From: an uncultured Candidatus Saccharibacteria bacterium
Lineage (GTDB): Bacteria > Patescibacteriota > Saccharimonadia > Saccharimonadales > Saccharimonadaceae
DNA: 64,000 nt
Direction: 5' to 3'
Assembly (NCBI GenBank): GCA_938039975.1
Contig: CALHTM010000017.1
Span: 62,001-126,000, forward strand
Part shown: positions 28,301 to 35,357 of the stretch, piece by piece
Layout of the letters: each line of letters begins with the position of its first letter
Numbering within the stretch: position 1 is the first letter of the stretch
Program-made: the position numbers and the translations under genes
Notes under the pieces: generated by a model
What the model saw: only the letters and a program-made list of their open reading frames with translations
The model's database searches: none
Told to the model about the DNA's origin: nothing

Positions 28301-28484
28301 CAGGAATGTTCAAGCAAAATTGAAAGTTAACGTCAAAAAGACGTTGGCAAAATATGGTTACCCGCCAGATCAACAGGCATTGGCAACTGACATGGTATTG
28401 GAGCAAGCCAAGCGTTATGGTAACGAGTGGAGTCAAAAACGCGCGACGTATGACGCTGGCGGCGGAGCAAGTTTGTTGGATTGA
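25350..28484 (+). CDS. hsdR: Type I restriction endonuclease subunit
   Basis: 1044 aa. The N-terminal nuclease domain has RRPDIVLFVNGLPLVVIELKN (PD...ExK). SF2 motor motifs are TQGSGKSLSM (Walker A), MADEAHRSQ (DEAH-like) and GFTGTPI; motif VI is around QAIARVNRVF. A helical C terminus binds HsdM. It translocates DNA and cuts at a distance from unmodified sites. It is separated from hsdM-hsdS by a helicase, an unknown gene and a regulator, so its expression may be controlled separately. A -10-like TATAGT at 25321 gives a short leader without a clear SD. Confidence 0.95.
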   Translation: MTESQIEQYALDILASLGWQILHGPDIGPDGAAAERELRQVVLPERLYNALVRLNPHIPESALKEAMRRLTQISKPSLVENNHDFHQLLVAGVPVQYRTSSGEIKHDIVGVVDFTSPKNNDFAAVNQLTVLQGDYNRRPDIVLFVNGLPLVVIELKNAADTKADLVAAYQQIQTYKREISDLFRFNELCVTSDGLEAEMGTITSPLERMMPWKTIDGEKEVGNVPMLEVLLRGACTPERLLDIVQNFIVFERSDGDKLIKKVAAYHQYWVVNKALDRTLTASSERGDQRAGVVWHTQGSGKSLSMVFYTGKLMKSRDLHNPTIVVVTDRNDLDGQLFGTFSACRELLGEDPKQADSRSELRKLLQRQAGGIVFTTIQKFSPEDEEDSLPVLTDRRNVIVMADEAHRSQYGLKAHVRASDAQLVYGYAKYMRDALPGASYIGFTGTPIETDDKSTPAVFGDYIDIYDVEQAVKDGATVPIYYESRLVDLNMDEATRQWLDKEVDDLLEGEELSRQDALKAEYAQKEAIVGNSERLNTIALDIIEHFEARQSVLSGKGMIVTMSRGIAADLYERIVAYRPDWHSDDDARGAIKVIITGSASDPDHLQPHIRNKQRVKAIEKRIKDPNDPLELVIVCDMWLTGFDVPNMHTMYLDKPLKGHNLMQAIARVNRVFPGKTGGLVVDYLGVAGALRDAISDYTQSGGQGAPQLDITEAVAQMQMRYEVVRDLFGNFDYQRYFTAPTDQQLQIILDAEEYILGLEDGEKRLKQHVLELSKAFALVMPSPEALEIREEVALFQAVKVRLEKVSSSTVVTDAEYRSALKQIVDKAIAPVGVVDVFEAAGLEKPELSILSDEFLAEIRNMERKNLAVEALQKLLADEIKLRFSRNYAKDTKFSDLLNQALTRYRNGTIEAAQVIEELINIGQKIRQTVENGVVDGLSEDEIIFYDALVENGSAREILGDAQLRDIAKVLLEQVRRDATIDWAERRNVQAKLKVNVKKTLAKYGYPPDQQALATDMVLEQAKRYGNEWSQKRATYDAGGGASLLD

Positions 28485-28509
28485 TGCATTAATTTATGAT
28501 AGATCAGGG

Positions 28510-28515
28510 TACAAT
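28510..28515 (+). promoter_or_regulatory. -10 box of the 30-aa ORF
   Basis: TACAAT ends exactly 6 nt before ATG 28522. No strong -35 is seen. It lies just after the hsdR stop, so the following genes need not depend on hsdR readthrough. Confidence 0.5.
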
Positions 28516-28521
28516 AGGTGT

Positions 28522-28614
28522 ATGGGTAAGTCTAAAAATCCTATTACCATCGCTCGCACTATTTTGTTATTGGGATCAGGTAATCAGGATATTGAGGTAA
28601 AGATGGTGCTATGA
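28522..28614 (+). CDS. 30-aa leaderless ORF coupled to the next gene
   Basis: The ATG lies 6 nt after a TACAAT box, and the ORF ends in an ATGA overlap with the membrane protein gene. The peptide begins MGKSKNPITIARTILLLGSG and is partly hydrophobic. It may be a small functional protein of the three-gene unit, or a device to load ribosomes for the next gene, which has no evident SD of its own beyond a weak GAGGTAAAG. Confidence 0.5.
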   Translation: MGKSKNPITIARTILLLGSGNQDIEVKMVL

Positions 28615-29348
28615 ATGCTATTTTTGAATATGTTCGTAAACGTGCTGTGTCGACAATTTTAGTGTCCTACACTGTATTTTGGGCGATCTTTCACTGGCAA
28701 GGGATTTATACGACTATATTTGTCAATCAAGACATCATTTATGGGAAATATGGTTTACTCAAAAATGAGTATGTAAATAAATATTTCTTTGGGTTTAATT
28801 GGTCAAATATCTTAACTATTCATAACCTAGAGATTTTACTAGGCTGGATAATTCCTGCTGGGCTTGCCTATTTTTATATATGGTGGCTACCGAGGCTGGT
28901 TATTAATCCTGCGTATAAGAGGGAAATTAACTATAAAAAAGATAGGGAATTAGAAAAACTCAAAGCAGAGAAGAAGCGCCAAGATGAAGAGAGAAAGCTG
29001 ATAGAAAAACAAACTGCTACAGAAGAGGCAAAGATTGAACTGGCGAATAAAAAAGCCGAAGTTTCGGAAAGAAATCCAGTCATAGGCTGGCAAGAAGAAT
29101 ATCGTGAATTTATTTTAAACGAAGACGCGGTATCAAGCTTTGATGAGTTATTGGAAATTGTGTATAGTCGTAGGAGTTTTGATATTGATGGAGATATAGA
29201 TAAAATAAGGCCTGAAAGCTTGTTGTTGGTGGATATTTGGGGTCTTACAAAGATTGTCAACAATAATCGTATAAACTTAACAGATAAGGGTAAGTATTTT
29301 GCAAGACTATATAAAGCATCCCAAGGCAAAGGTGTAAAAAATGAGTAA
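28611..29348 (+). CDS. Two-TM membrane protein with coiled coil
   Basis: 245 aa. TM helices lie near residues 12-35 (STILVSYTVFWAIFHW) and 68-92 (ILLGWIIPAGLAYFYIWWL). A charged coiled coil (about 105-150, ELEKLKAEKKRQDEERKLIEK) and a soluble C-terminal domain follow. It overlaps the HEPN gene by 8 bp. A membrane sensor or effector with a HEPN partner is a common defence layout, so a toxin/antitoxin or abortive-infection pair is plausible. No family recognised. Confidence 0.7.
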   Translation: MNAIFEYVRKRAVSTILVSYTVFWAIFHWQGIYTTIFVNQDIIYGKYGLLKNEYVNKYFFGFNWSNILTIHNLEILLGWIIPAGLAYFYIWWLPRLVINPAYKREINYKKDRELEKLKAEKKRQDEERKLIEKQTATEEAKIELANKKAEVSERNPVIGWQEEYREFILNEDAVSSFDELLEIVYSRRSFDIDGDIDKIRPESLLLVDIWGLTKIVNNNRINLTDKGKYFARLYKASQGKGVKNE

Positions 29349-30114
29349 TCTTACCAGCGCATTCACAAAACGCACACAATCAATAGATATTATCTTTGAC
29401 TCATACAAGACTCTATATAATATTTATAGCGAAATGATGAAAACGGCTAACGTTAATAAAAATAATCTAGCTGCTTTCAAAAAGTGTAAAACTACAGTAG
29501 AAAAAACACAGGAAGATATATCTACTAAATTACACACCCAAGCCTTTATACTTTTGACAGGAGCTTTTGAGGCTTTTTTGAATGATGTTTTCGAAGATTT
29601 AATTCAAGAAAATTTCTTATCAATTCGCAAGTCAAGTGGAATTAACTATAGTATTGTCGATTTGCAAAGAATTTTAGAGCAGAATGAGGACAAAGAATCT
29701 GTTTCGTTGGAGTTAGCTAATCTTACAATTAAACAGATACATGGTATCAAAAATAAAAAAGAAAAAGTAAATTTTCAAAATACTCAAACTATGGCAGACA
29801 TATTTGAAAGCTACTTTGATATTGAAATAGACACTAAATCTGAATATATGAAAAGGATTCATAAATATTGGCAGATGAGGCATGCGATTGTCCACACTAA
29901 CGCCAGAGTTGATGAACGATATATTGCTAACGTAGAAGCGGTAGGCTTGAAAAGTGAAAAAATAGGCTCTGTAGTTACTATCACAAAAACAACCTATGAT
30001 AAGGTAAAGGAAGACTTTTCTCTGTTGTTAAATCATATTGAAGACCAGTTGAATAAGCTTAATTTGTTATTTGATGGAGTTGACGCTATTGAGCGTATAA
30101 ATGATAAGGAATAG
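29341..30114 (+). CDS. HEPN-domain protein (RiboL-PSP-HEPN-like)
   Basis: 257 aa, all helical. TQAFILLTGAFEAFLNDVFEDL near residues 66-88 and MRHAIVHTNARVD carrying R180-x4-H185 match the MAE_28990-like or RiboL-PSP HEPN nucleases. HEPN proteins with intact Rx4-6H are metal-independent RNases. Co-expression with a membrane coiled-coil protein in a defence island supports an effector role. This is the second HEPN-type protein in the window. Confidence 0.75.
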   Translation: MSNLTSAFTKRTQSIDIIFDSYKTLYNIYSEMMKTANVNKNNLAAFKKCKTTVEKTQEDISTKLHTQAFILLTGAFEAFLNDVFEDLIQENFLSIRKSSGINYSIVDLQRILEQNEDKESVSLELANLTIKQIHGIKNKKEKVNFQNTQTMADIFESYFDIEIDTKSEYMKRIHKYWQMRHAIVHTNARVDERYIANVEAVGLKSEKIGSVVTITKTTYDKVKEDFSLLLNHIEDQLNKLNLLFDGVDAIERINDKE

Positions 30115-30138
30115 ATAATTTAGAACTAAGTTGTGATT

Positions 30139-30369
30139 ATGAAAATCTCCGTCCATCTCAAGCCCAACTCCCGCCACCGTGAAGAAGTGGTGGCGAATGA
30201 TGACGGTTCGCTAACAGTATATACCAAGGCGCCAGCCATTGAAGGGCGAGCGAACGCGGCAGCAGTGAAGCTATTGGCGAAACATTTTGGTGTGGCGTCG
30301 TCAAAGGTAAAATTGGTGCGCGGCGCAACTTCGAAATATAAGGTTTTTGAGGTGGATAAGACAGAGTAG
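30139..30369 (+). CDS. DUF167 (UPF0235/YggU) family protein
   Basis: 76 aa from ATG 30139 (GTG 30133 also possible). The family pattern is clear: VHLKPNSR, YTKAPAIEGRANAAAVKLLAKHFGV and KLVRGATSKYKVFEV. It is a small conserved protein whose cellular role is not established. Confidence 0.88.
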   Translation: MKISVHLKPNSRHREEVVANDDGSLTVYTKAPAIEGRANAAAVKLLAKHFGVASSKVKLVRGATSKYKVFEVDKTE

Positions 30370-30405
30370 TTGCCGCAGCTACATTGTTAATATCCGGCTA
30401 CAATT

Positions 30406-31956
30406 CTACGGATACCCAGCTCCCGCCGCCATATTGCCGATCAATCCTTGCACTGTCACAAACGAATAACCCTGCTGCTTCAGCGCGCTGAGGATGCACG
30501 GCGCGGCATTGACTGAGGTTTGGTGAATGTCGTGCATCAAGATGATAGCTCCAGGGTGGGCGCCAGCGACGGCGCGCGAACAGACGATGTTGCTGTTGCG
30601 ATCGGCCCAGTCGCGGGTGTCGACCGACCACAAGATTGACGACATGCCGCGCAGGCGAAGCTGTTCCAAGACAGCGCTGTTAACTGCGCCATAAGGCGGG
30701 CGCATAACAGTCGGCTTGATGCCAGTGGCTTGCTTGATGGCGTCATTGGTACGGTCAATTTCGCCAGCAATTTGGTCAACGGGCAGCTTAGGCAGTTCTG
30801 GGTGCGACCACGAATGATTGCCTAGTTGATGGCCGCGCGCGTGCATGCGCCGCAATACGTCGGCTTGTGCGGAAACTTTGCTGCCAATCAGGAAAAAGGT
30901 GGCCTTAGCGCCATGCTTATCTAAAATATCCATCAGCTGCGCGGTGTACGGTCCCGGTCCGTCGTCAAATGTTAAGGCAATGGTTTTGCCGGCAGCAGCA
31001 GGCGTCGGTGCGGCTGGCGCTGGCTTTGGTTTTGGCTCGGGCGGCTTGGGGATATTAGCTAGTTTTCGGGCTGTCGGATTTTGCAGATATTTGGCAACGG
31101 CAGCGATCGGCACTTTGATCGTCATTTCGCCGTAGGCTGACGGCAGGAGCGACGCCTGTCCAATCGGCCAAGCTAGACTATTGCCGCCATCGGTAATAAC
31201 GAAATTCGATAGCGTTTCTTGGGTAATCGTTTCATTGAGATCCAGCTCTGCCTGCTGGCGCTGCTTGATGGTCTCCTTGATATTATTTCGGGCAGCTGCC
31301 ACGATTTCCCCGGTCGCTTTCTCTGATTGCTCGGTCAAATCGCTCAGGCTAATCACCTCGCCAGATTTTTTATCAAATGTCCAAAAGTGCGTTAGCGATA
31401 TCGGATGCGCGCCGTGCATATCTTGTTTAATATTGACAATGATTGACAAAGCTGCCGAATTATTATGCGTCACTTGATAGCTAATCGTCTCAGTCAGTGG
31501 CTGGTCGAACGTCAAAATATTGGTGGCAGCATAGCGGAAGTCGCTGTCAGCGCGGTCAATTGCCTGGGCGACGGTTTTATTGATCTTATTATTTTTAGTC
31601 AGTGGATATTCAATCGAAACCTTCTCGCGGTTAGTCTGGCGCGTCACGAACTTAGAACGAATGCCGGAGTAGCGCGAATCGGTGAAATAATATTGCTCGT
31701 CAGACAAAGCAGTCGGGCGGCGCGGCGACAACTGGTTAAAATATGCATAAACCAGCCCCGATAAAACCGCTGCCATTACCGTCAATAACAATATCGCTAT
31801 CAGCAGGTTTCGCCATTTGGCGGGCTTGGTTTTTGTTTTTGCTGTGCGGCGGATATGTTTAGGCTTGGCTGCTTTGTTGCTAGCCGATTTAGGCTTATCT
31901 GTTTTACTCGCCGGTGGTTTCGCTGGCGGCTTCTTTGGTGATTTTTTGGCAGGCAT
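30406..31956 (-). CDS. Membrane-anchored polysaccharide deacetylase
   Basis: 516 aa from ATG 31956, fixed by TATACT (31963-31968 on the minus strand) 6 nt upstream. A Lys/Pro/Ala-rich basic tail (1-48) precedes a TM helix (about 50-72). A PdaC-like DUF3298/DUF4163 region leads to a C-terminal NodB domain with TFDDGPGPY, GNHSWSHPEL (metal His pair), RPPYGA and the terminal ILMHD. This architecture resembles peptidoglycan deacetylases of the PdaC type. Likely role: modifying its own, or the host's, peptidoglycan to resist lysozyme or allow attachment. Confidence 0.88.
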   Translation of the reverse strand: MPAKKSPKKPPAKPPASKTDKPKSASNKAAKPKHIRRTAKTKTKPAKWRNLLIAILLLTVMAAVLSGLVYAYFNQLSPRRPTALSDEQYYFTDSRYSGIRSKFVTRQTNREKVSIEYPLTKNNKINKTVAQAIDRADSDFRYAATNILTFDQPLTETISYQVTHNNSAALSIIVNIKQDMHGAHPISLTHFWTFDKKSGEVISLSDLTEQSEKATGEIVAAARNNIKETIKQRQQAELDLNETITQETLSNFVITDGGNSLAWPIGQASLLPSAYGEMTIKVPIAAVAKYLQNPTARKLANIPKPPEPKPKPAPAAPTPAAAGKTIALTFDDGPGPYTAQLMDILDKHGAKATFFLIGSKVSAQADVLRRMHARGHQLGNHSWSHPELPKLPVDQIAGEIDRTNDAIKQATGIKPTVMRPPYGAVNSAVLEQLRLRGMSSILWSVDTRDWADRNSNIVCSRAVAGAHPGAIILMHDIHQTSVNAAPCILSALKQQGYSFVTVQGLIGNMAAGAGYP

Positions 31957-31962
31957 AGATAT

Positions 31963-31968
31963 AGTATA
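31963..31968 (-). promoter_or_regulatory. -10 box of the deacetylase gene, leaderless arrangement
   Basis: On the minus strand TATACT ends 6 nt before ATG 31956, with no SD between. The -35 is not clear. Confidence 0.55.
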
Positions 31969-32004
31969 ACATTTGTAATATATTAGGGGTGCTGGGCTGC
32001 TGCT

Positions 32005-32092
32005 AAAACCAACACGGTACTTTTTCAAAACCAACGTGGTACTTTTTTAAAACCAACAGCTTACTTTTAGAAAACCAACACGGTACTTTTGA
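32005..32092. repeat. Four tandem 22-bp iteron-like repeats
   Basis: Units start at 32005, 32027, 32049 and 32071, with no spacer and a fixed 22-bp period. The consensus core is AAAACCAACACGGTACTTTT; unit 3 differs in the middle (AGCTTA), unit 2 has GTGG. The array lies between the divergent deacetylase and corA genes. A period of two helical turns places all copies on one face of the DNA, as in protein-binding iterons. Confidence 0.9.
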
Positions 32093-32176
32093 GAAAGGCT
32101 GGGTAGTCCGTAATTTGCTATAGGACTTTCATAAAACTGCTATAGTAGATTTTCTGCCCGCAGGACGCCAAAATCA

Positions 32177-32205
32177 TTGAAAATATTAGTAAATTATAGT
32201 ATAAA
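32177..32205 (+). promoter_or_regulatory. Promoter of corA
   Basis: TTGAAA (32177-32182), 17-bp spacer, TATAAA (32200-32205), then exactly 6 nt to ATG 32212. A model leaderless promoter. Confidence 0.7.
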
Positions 32206-32211
32206 AAGGGA

Positions 32212-33126
32212 ATGCTGCAATATCTTCATTCAAGTGCTAAAAATCAGCAAATCAAGCCGCTGGAACGCCTGCGGGCAGGTTCGTGGGTGCGCTGCGAACG
32301 TCCGAACGAGGATGAGTTGGCCGAGTTGTTGTCGCTGGGGCTTGATAATGATTTGCTGAGCGACGCGCTTGATCCGCATGAAGTGCCGCGCCTGGAGATT
32401 GGCGACGATTGGACGTATCTAATCGCCCGGCTGCCAGATACTGATGATGACTTTAATGATTTTACTACGCCGATTTTGTTTTGTTTGAATAAGAATTATG
32501 CCGTGACGTTGTCGCGTGATAGCCTGGGCAGGTTGTGGCAGCCGTTTATCGACCAAGCACGTTCGCGTACCGACCGGCCGGTTGAGTTGTTGGTTGACAT
32601 GATTGACGCGATATCCAGGCAATATCAGCGCCGGGTGGCAGCGATTAACCGCCAAATGCGAGCGGCTACCGATAATATTCATACGCTGCGGGTTAAAGAT
32701 ATTGCTACGCTGGCGGAATACGAGCGTAAGCTGAACGACTACCTGGATGCGCTCATCCCAATGAACTGGGCGGTCGAGAAATTGCTGGCGACCAGCGGTC
32801 TGCGCCTGCGGGCGGATGATAAAGAGGATGTCGAGGATTTGTCGATCGATTTGGAGCAGGTAATTGCCCGCTGTAAGAGTTTGCTGCGAACCATTACTAA
32901 TGTGCGCGATAGCTACCGGGCGGTGATGGATACCCGCCTGAATGAGACAATTCGCTTGCTGACGGTAATCACCGTGGCGCTGACTATCCCAACGATGATT
33001 GCTGGGTTGTTTGGCATGAACGTGCCGGTGCCTGGTGATAATGATCCGCTGATGTTTTGGAAAATCACTGTGGTTAGCATCGTGGCGGCCTGCGCGCTGG
33101 GCGGATTCTTTTTGCGGAAACGATAA
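32212..33126 (+). CDS. corA: CorA-family divalent metal transporter
   Basis: 304 aa. A soluble N-terminal domain and long helices (SRQYQRRVAAINRQMRAATDNI) lead to two C-terminal TM helices with the signature loop GMN (AGLFGMNVPVP) after the first. CorA pentamers import Mg2+ (or Co2+/Ni2+) down the membrane potential. The protein ends in FFLRKR, typical of the family. It is monocistronic and leaderless. Confidence 0.9.
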   Translation: MLQYLHSSAKNQQIKPLERLRAGSWVRCERPNEDELAELLSLGLDNDLLSDALDPHEVPRLEIGDDWTYLIARLPDTDDDFNDFTTPILFCLNKNYAVTLSRDSLGRLWQPFIDQARSRTDRPVELLVDMIDAISRQYQRRVAAINRQMRAATDNIHTLRVKDIATLAEYERKLNDYLDALIPMNWAVEKLLATSGLRLRADDKEDVEDLSIDLEQVIARCKSLLRTITNVRDSYRAVMDTRLNETIRLLTVITVALTIPTMIAGLFGMNVPVPGDNDPLMFWKITVVSIVAACALGGFFLRKR

Positions 33127-33170
33127 GCTGACTACGTTTTAGTTTAAGAAAGCAGCGCTGACTGGAAAAG

Positions 33171-33815
33171 TTAGTTATCTGTTGGTACGCCGTATCCCAG
33201 CAGTCCGTCATATTGCTTGTCATGATTGACGAACACGCGGATGCGGTTTGCTTCGTTGCCGCCGACAGTGGTTAGCACGCCGTTATCATTTTTCAAGACG
33301 ATGTTAGCATGGTCGCCGAACACTGGCGAATTGCGGTAAATTGCCGCGTCGCCAGGAAGCGGTTGGTAGCCGGAATTAGCAGGCTTGAACCGGCCGGCTG
33401 CTTCGTAATACTCGCGCAAGGTAAACGTCCCTGGGATGCGCCAGCCGCCAGTATGCGGATTTTTCAGCGGCGCGCCCGCTTGATACATGATCCAGCTCAC
33501 AAAATTAGCGCACCACGCCTCTTCTGCGCCTTGGCTGAACTTGGCGCCAGCGGATTGCGCCTTGAATTCAGTCTTTGCTAGGCTGATAATTTTTTGGCGA
33601 GTTGGGCTTAAATTTGCCGTATCAATATCTGGAAAAGCCGCTTCGCCAGGCGACCTGTCGAGATGCGTGGAATTAATAAGAGACGACAGCTTATCGGCAA
33701 TTTTCGGCTGAGCAATGACTGCGCCCGATGTAGTAAGCAACAGTGTAATTACGCTTAAGATAATACATCGTTTCCTTGAGAAAAATTTGGGTGCCGCCGC
33801 CTGCTGGTGCTTCAT
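33171..33815 (-). CDS. Secreted CHAP-domain peptidoglycan hydrolase
   Basis: 214 aa from ATG 33815, placed by TATAAT on the minus strand (33822-33827) 6 nt upstream; the frame extends further upstream but lies before the promoter. N-terminal signal/TM (about 17-35). The C-terminal CHAP domain has the catalytic Cys in EEAWCANFVSWIM and His in FGDHANIVLK, with a late Asn in GGNEANRIRV. Likely an amidase or endopeptidase used in its own cell division or against the host wall. Confidence 0.85.
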   Translation of the reverse strand: MKHQQAAAPKFFSRKRCIILSVITLLLTTSGAVIAQPKIADKLSSLINSTHLDRSPGEAAFPDIDTANLSPTRQKIISLAKTEFKAQSAGAKFSQGAEEAWCANFVSWIMYQAGAPLKNPHTGGWRIPGTFTLREYYEAAGRFKPANSGYQPLPGDAAIYRNSPVFGDHANIVLKNDNGVLTTVGGNEANRIRVFVNHDKQYDGLLGYGVPTDN

Positions 33816-33948
33816 GTAATAATTATATCGCGAAAGTTGTTTGACTGTTAAAATGTAATTGAGGCAAATGTTATGTTTAAGCAATGGATAAGATGTGAAG
33901 CATACCTTTCAAATATCAAGTCAAATCATTTAACAGAGTTTTATAAAG

Positions 33949-34509
33949 ATGAATAGACACAGCAAACCGCAGAAATGGCGCCATTTGTCGTCGCGGGTGG
34001 TTTTTATGCATCCGCGGATAGTATTGGCAGAGGATAAGGTAGAATTGCCAGATGGCAAAAGGTCGTTATATTTGCGGCAAGTATACCAGGGTAAAGGCGG
34101 TGTGATTATCATTTGCCAAAACGGCAGCAAAGTGCTTATTCAGCGGGAATATTCGTATCCGGTTGATGATATATTGTATCAATTTCCTGGCGGTAAAATT
34201 GAAGAAGGCGAGACTCCCGAGCAAGCTGCCCAGCGCGAATTGGCGGAAGAATCTAATATTTTGGCGGAAGATTTTCAGCAAATTGGCTGGTTTTATGCCG
34301 ACAATCGCCGTACTAGTGCCAAGCTGTACGTTGTCTGTGCGCGCGGCGCTTTTCGAGATAATTATTCGCTCCAGCCAGATGATACCGAATTTATCTCTAG
34401 CAATTGGTTAGAAATTAACAAACTTGAGCAGATGATTTCTAACGGTCAGATTGTTAATTACTCTATGCTAGCAGCATGGGCGTTATTCAAAACCGCACCG
34501 GTGAAATAG
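33949..34509 (+). CDS. NUDIX hydrolase (ADP-ribose pyrophosphatase-like)
   Basis: 186 aa. The Nudix box is GGKIEEGETPEQAAQRELAEES (GX5EX7REUXEE). The N-terminal pattern KWRHLSSRVVFMHPRIVLAEDKVELPDG is that of the ADP-sugar pyrophosphatase group, which supports the early ATG 33949. However, a TATAAA lies only 1 nt upstream, so the transcription start must be elsewhere or the start is later. It probably hydrolyses ADP-ribose or related nucleotide sugars. Confidence 0.87.
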   Translation: MNRHSKPQKWRHLSSRVVFMHPRIVLAEDKVELPDGKRSLYLRQVYQGKGGVIIICQNGSKVLIQREYSYPVDDILYQFPGGKIEEGETPEQAAQRELAEESNILAEDFQQIGWFYADNRRTSAKLYVVCARGAFRDNYSLQPDDTEFISSNWLEINKLEQMISNGQIVNYSMLAAWALFKTAPVK

Positions 34510-34591
34510 GGTTTTTTGTGCTATAATAATCTCAAAAGCGAGCGATCACCGTACGCGATGTTTCTCTGCTAGGGAGTAGAAAGGAATTTAT

Positions 34592-35356
34592 ATGGCTCAA
34601 CCCGAACCAATCATAACAGTTGACCAACTCGTCAAGACGTACGATGGTAAGAATGTCGTCGACAGCGTGTCGTTTGAGGTCAAGAAAGGCGAGATTTTCG
34701 GCATCCTTGGGCCGAATGGCGCCGGTAAGACGACGACGCTAGAGATGCTGGAGGCGCTCCGGCCGATTGACGGCGGTACGGCGACCATTGACGGGATTGA
34801 TGTTGCCAGGGAGCCTAGGTGCATTAAAAACATCATCGGCATCCAGCTGCAATCGACAATGTTTTACGACAAGTTGACTCTACGCGAACAATTGAAAATG
34901 TTTGCCAGCCTGTACGGACAAACGGTCGACGCCGACGCGCTGCTGGCCAAGGTGCAATTGACTAAGAAAGCCAAAAGCTATGTCGAGCAGCTCTCGGGCG
35001 GGCAAAAGCAACGCTTCGCTATCGCTTCGACGCTGGTCAATAACCCGACGGTACTATTCCTTGACGAGCCGACTACTGGCCTTGATCCCCAGGCTCGCCG
35101 CAATCTCTGGGACTTGATCAAAGAGATCCGCGATGAAGGTATTACTATCGTGCTGACCACGCATTATATGGACGAGGCCGAATTGCTGTGCGACCGCTTG
35201 GCAATTATGGACAATGGTAAAATCATTACCATTGATACGCCGCACAATCTGATCAAGCAACTACTGGCGCGCGGCTTCAAGAAAAAGCAAGTTGTCGAGC
35301 AGGCCAATTTGGAAGACGTATTTATTGACTTAACAGGAAAGGCGATTCGGGATTAG
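34592..35356 (+). CDS. ABC-2 type exporter, ATP-binding subunit
   Basis: 254 aa. Walker A is GPNGAGKTT, signature LSGGQKQRF, Walker B VLFLDEPTTG and H-loop LTTHYMDEAE. The daunorubicin/Nod-type (ABC-2) subfamily is indicated by sequence and by the adjacent permease 1 bp downstream. A TATAAT at 34522-34527 and SD AAAGGA precede the ATG. The exported substrate (drug, lipid or polymer) is unknown. Confidence 0.92.
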   Translation: MAQPEPIITVDQLVKTYDGKNVVDSVSFEVKKGEIFGILGPNGAGKTTTLEMLEALRPIDGGTATIDGIDVAREPRCIKNIIGIQLQSTMFYDKLTLREQLKMFASLYGQTVDADALLAKVQLTKKAKSYVEQLSGGQKQRFAIASTLVNNPTVLFLDEPTTGLDPQARRNLWDLIKEIRDEGITIVLTTHYMDEAELLCDRLAIMDNGKIITIDTPHNLIKQLLARGFKKKQVVEQANLEDVFIDLTGKAIRD

Positions 35357-35357
35357 T

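Noticed and set aside
32005..32092. CRISPR array
   Set aside because: The four 22-bp units abut with no unique spacers and no cas genes are present, so this is a tandem repeat.
33816..33884. Upstream extension of the CHAP hydrolase
   Set aside because: The TATAAT box 6 nt before ATG 33815 and the signal peptide directly after that Met indicate the shorter start.
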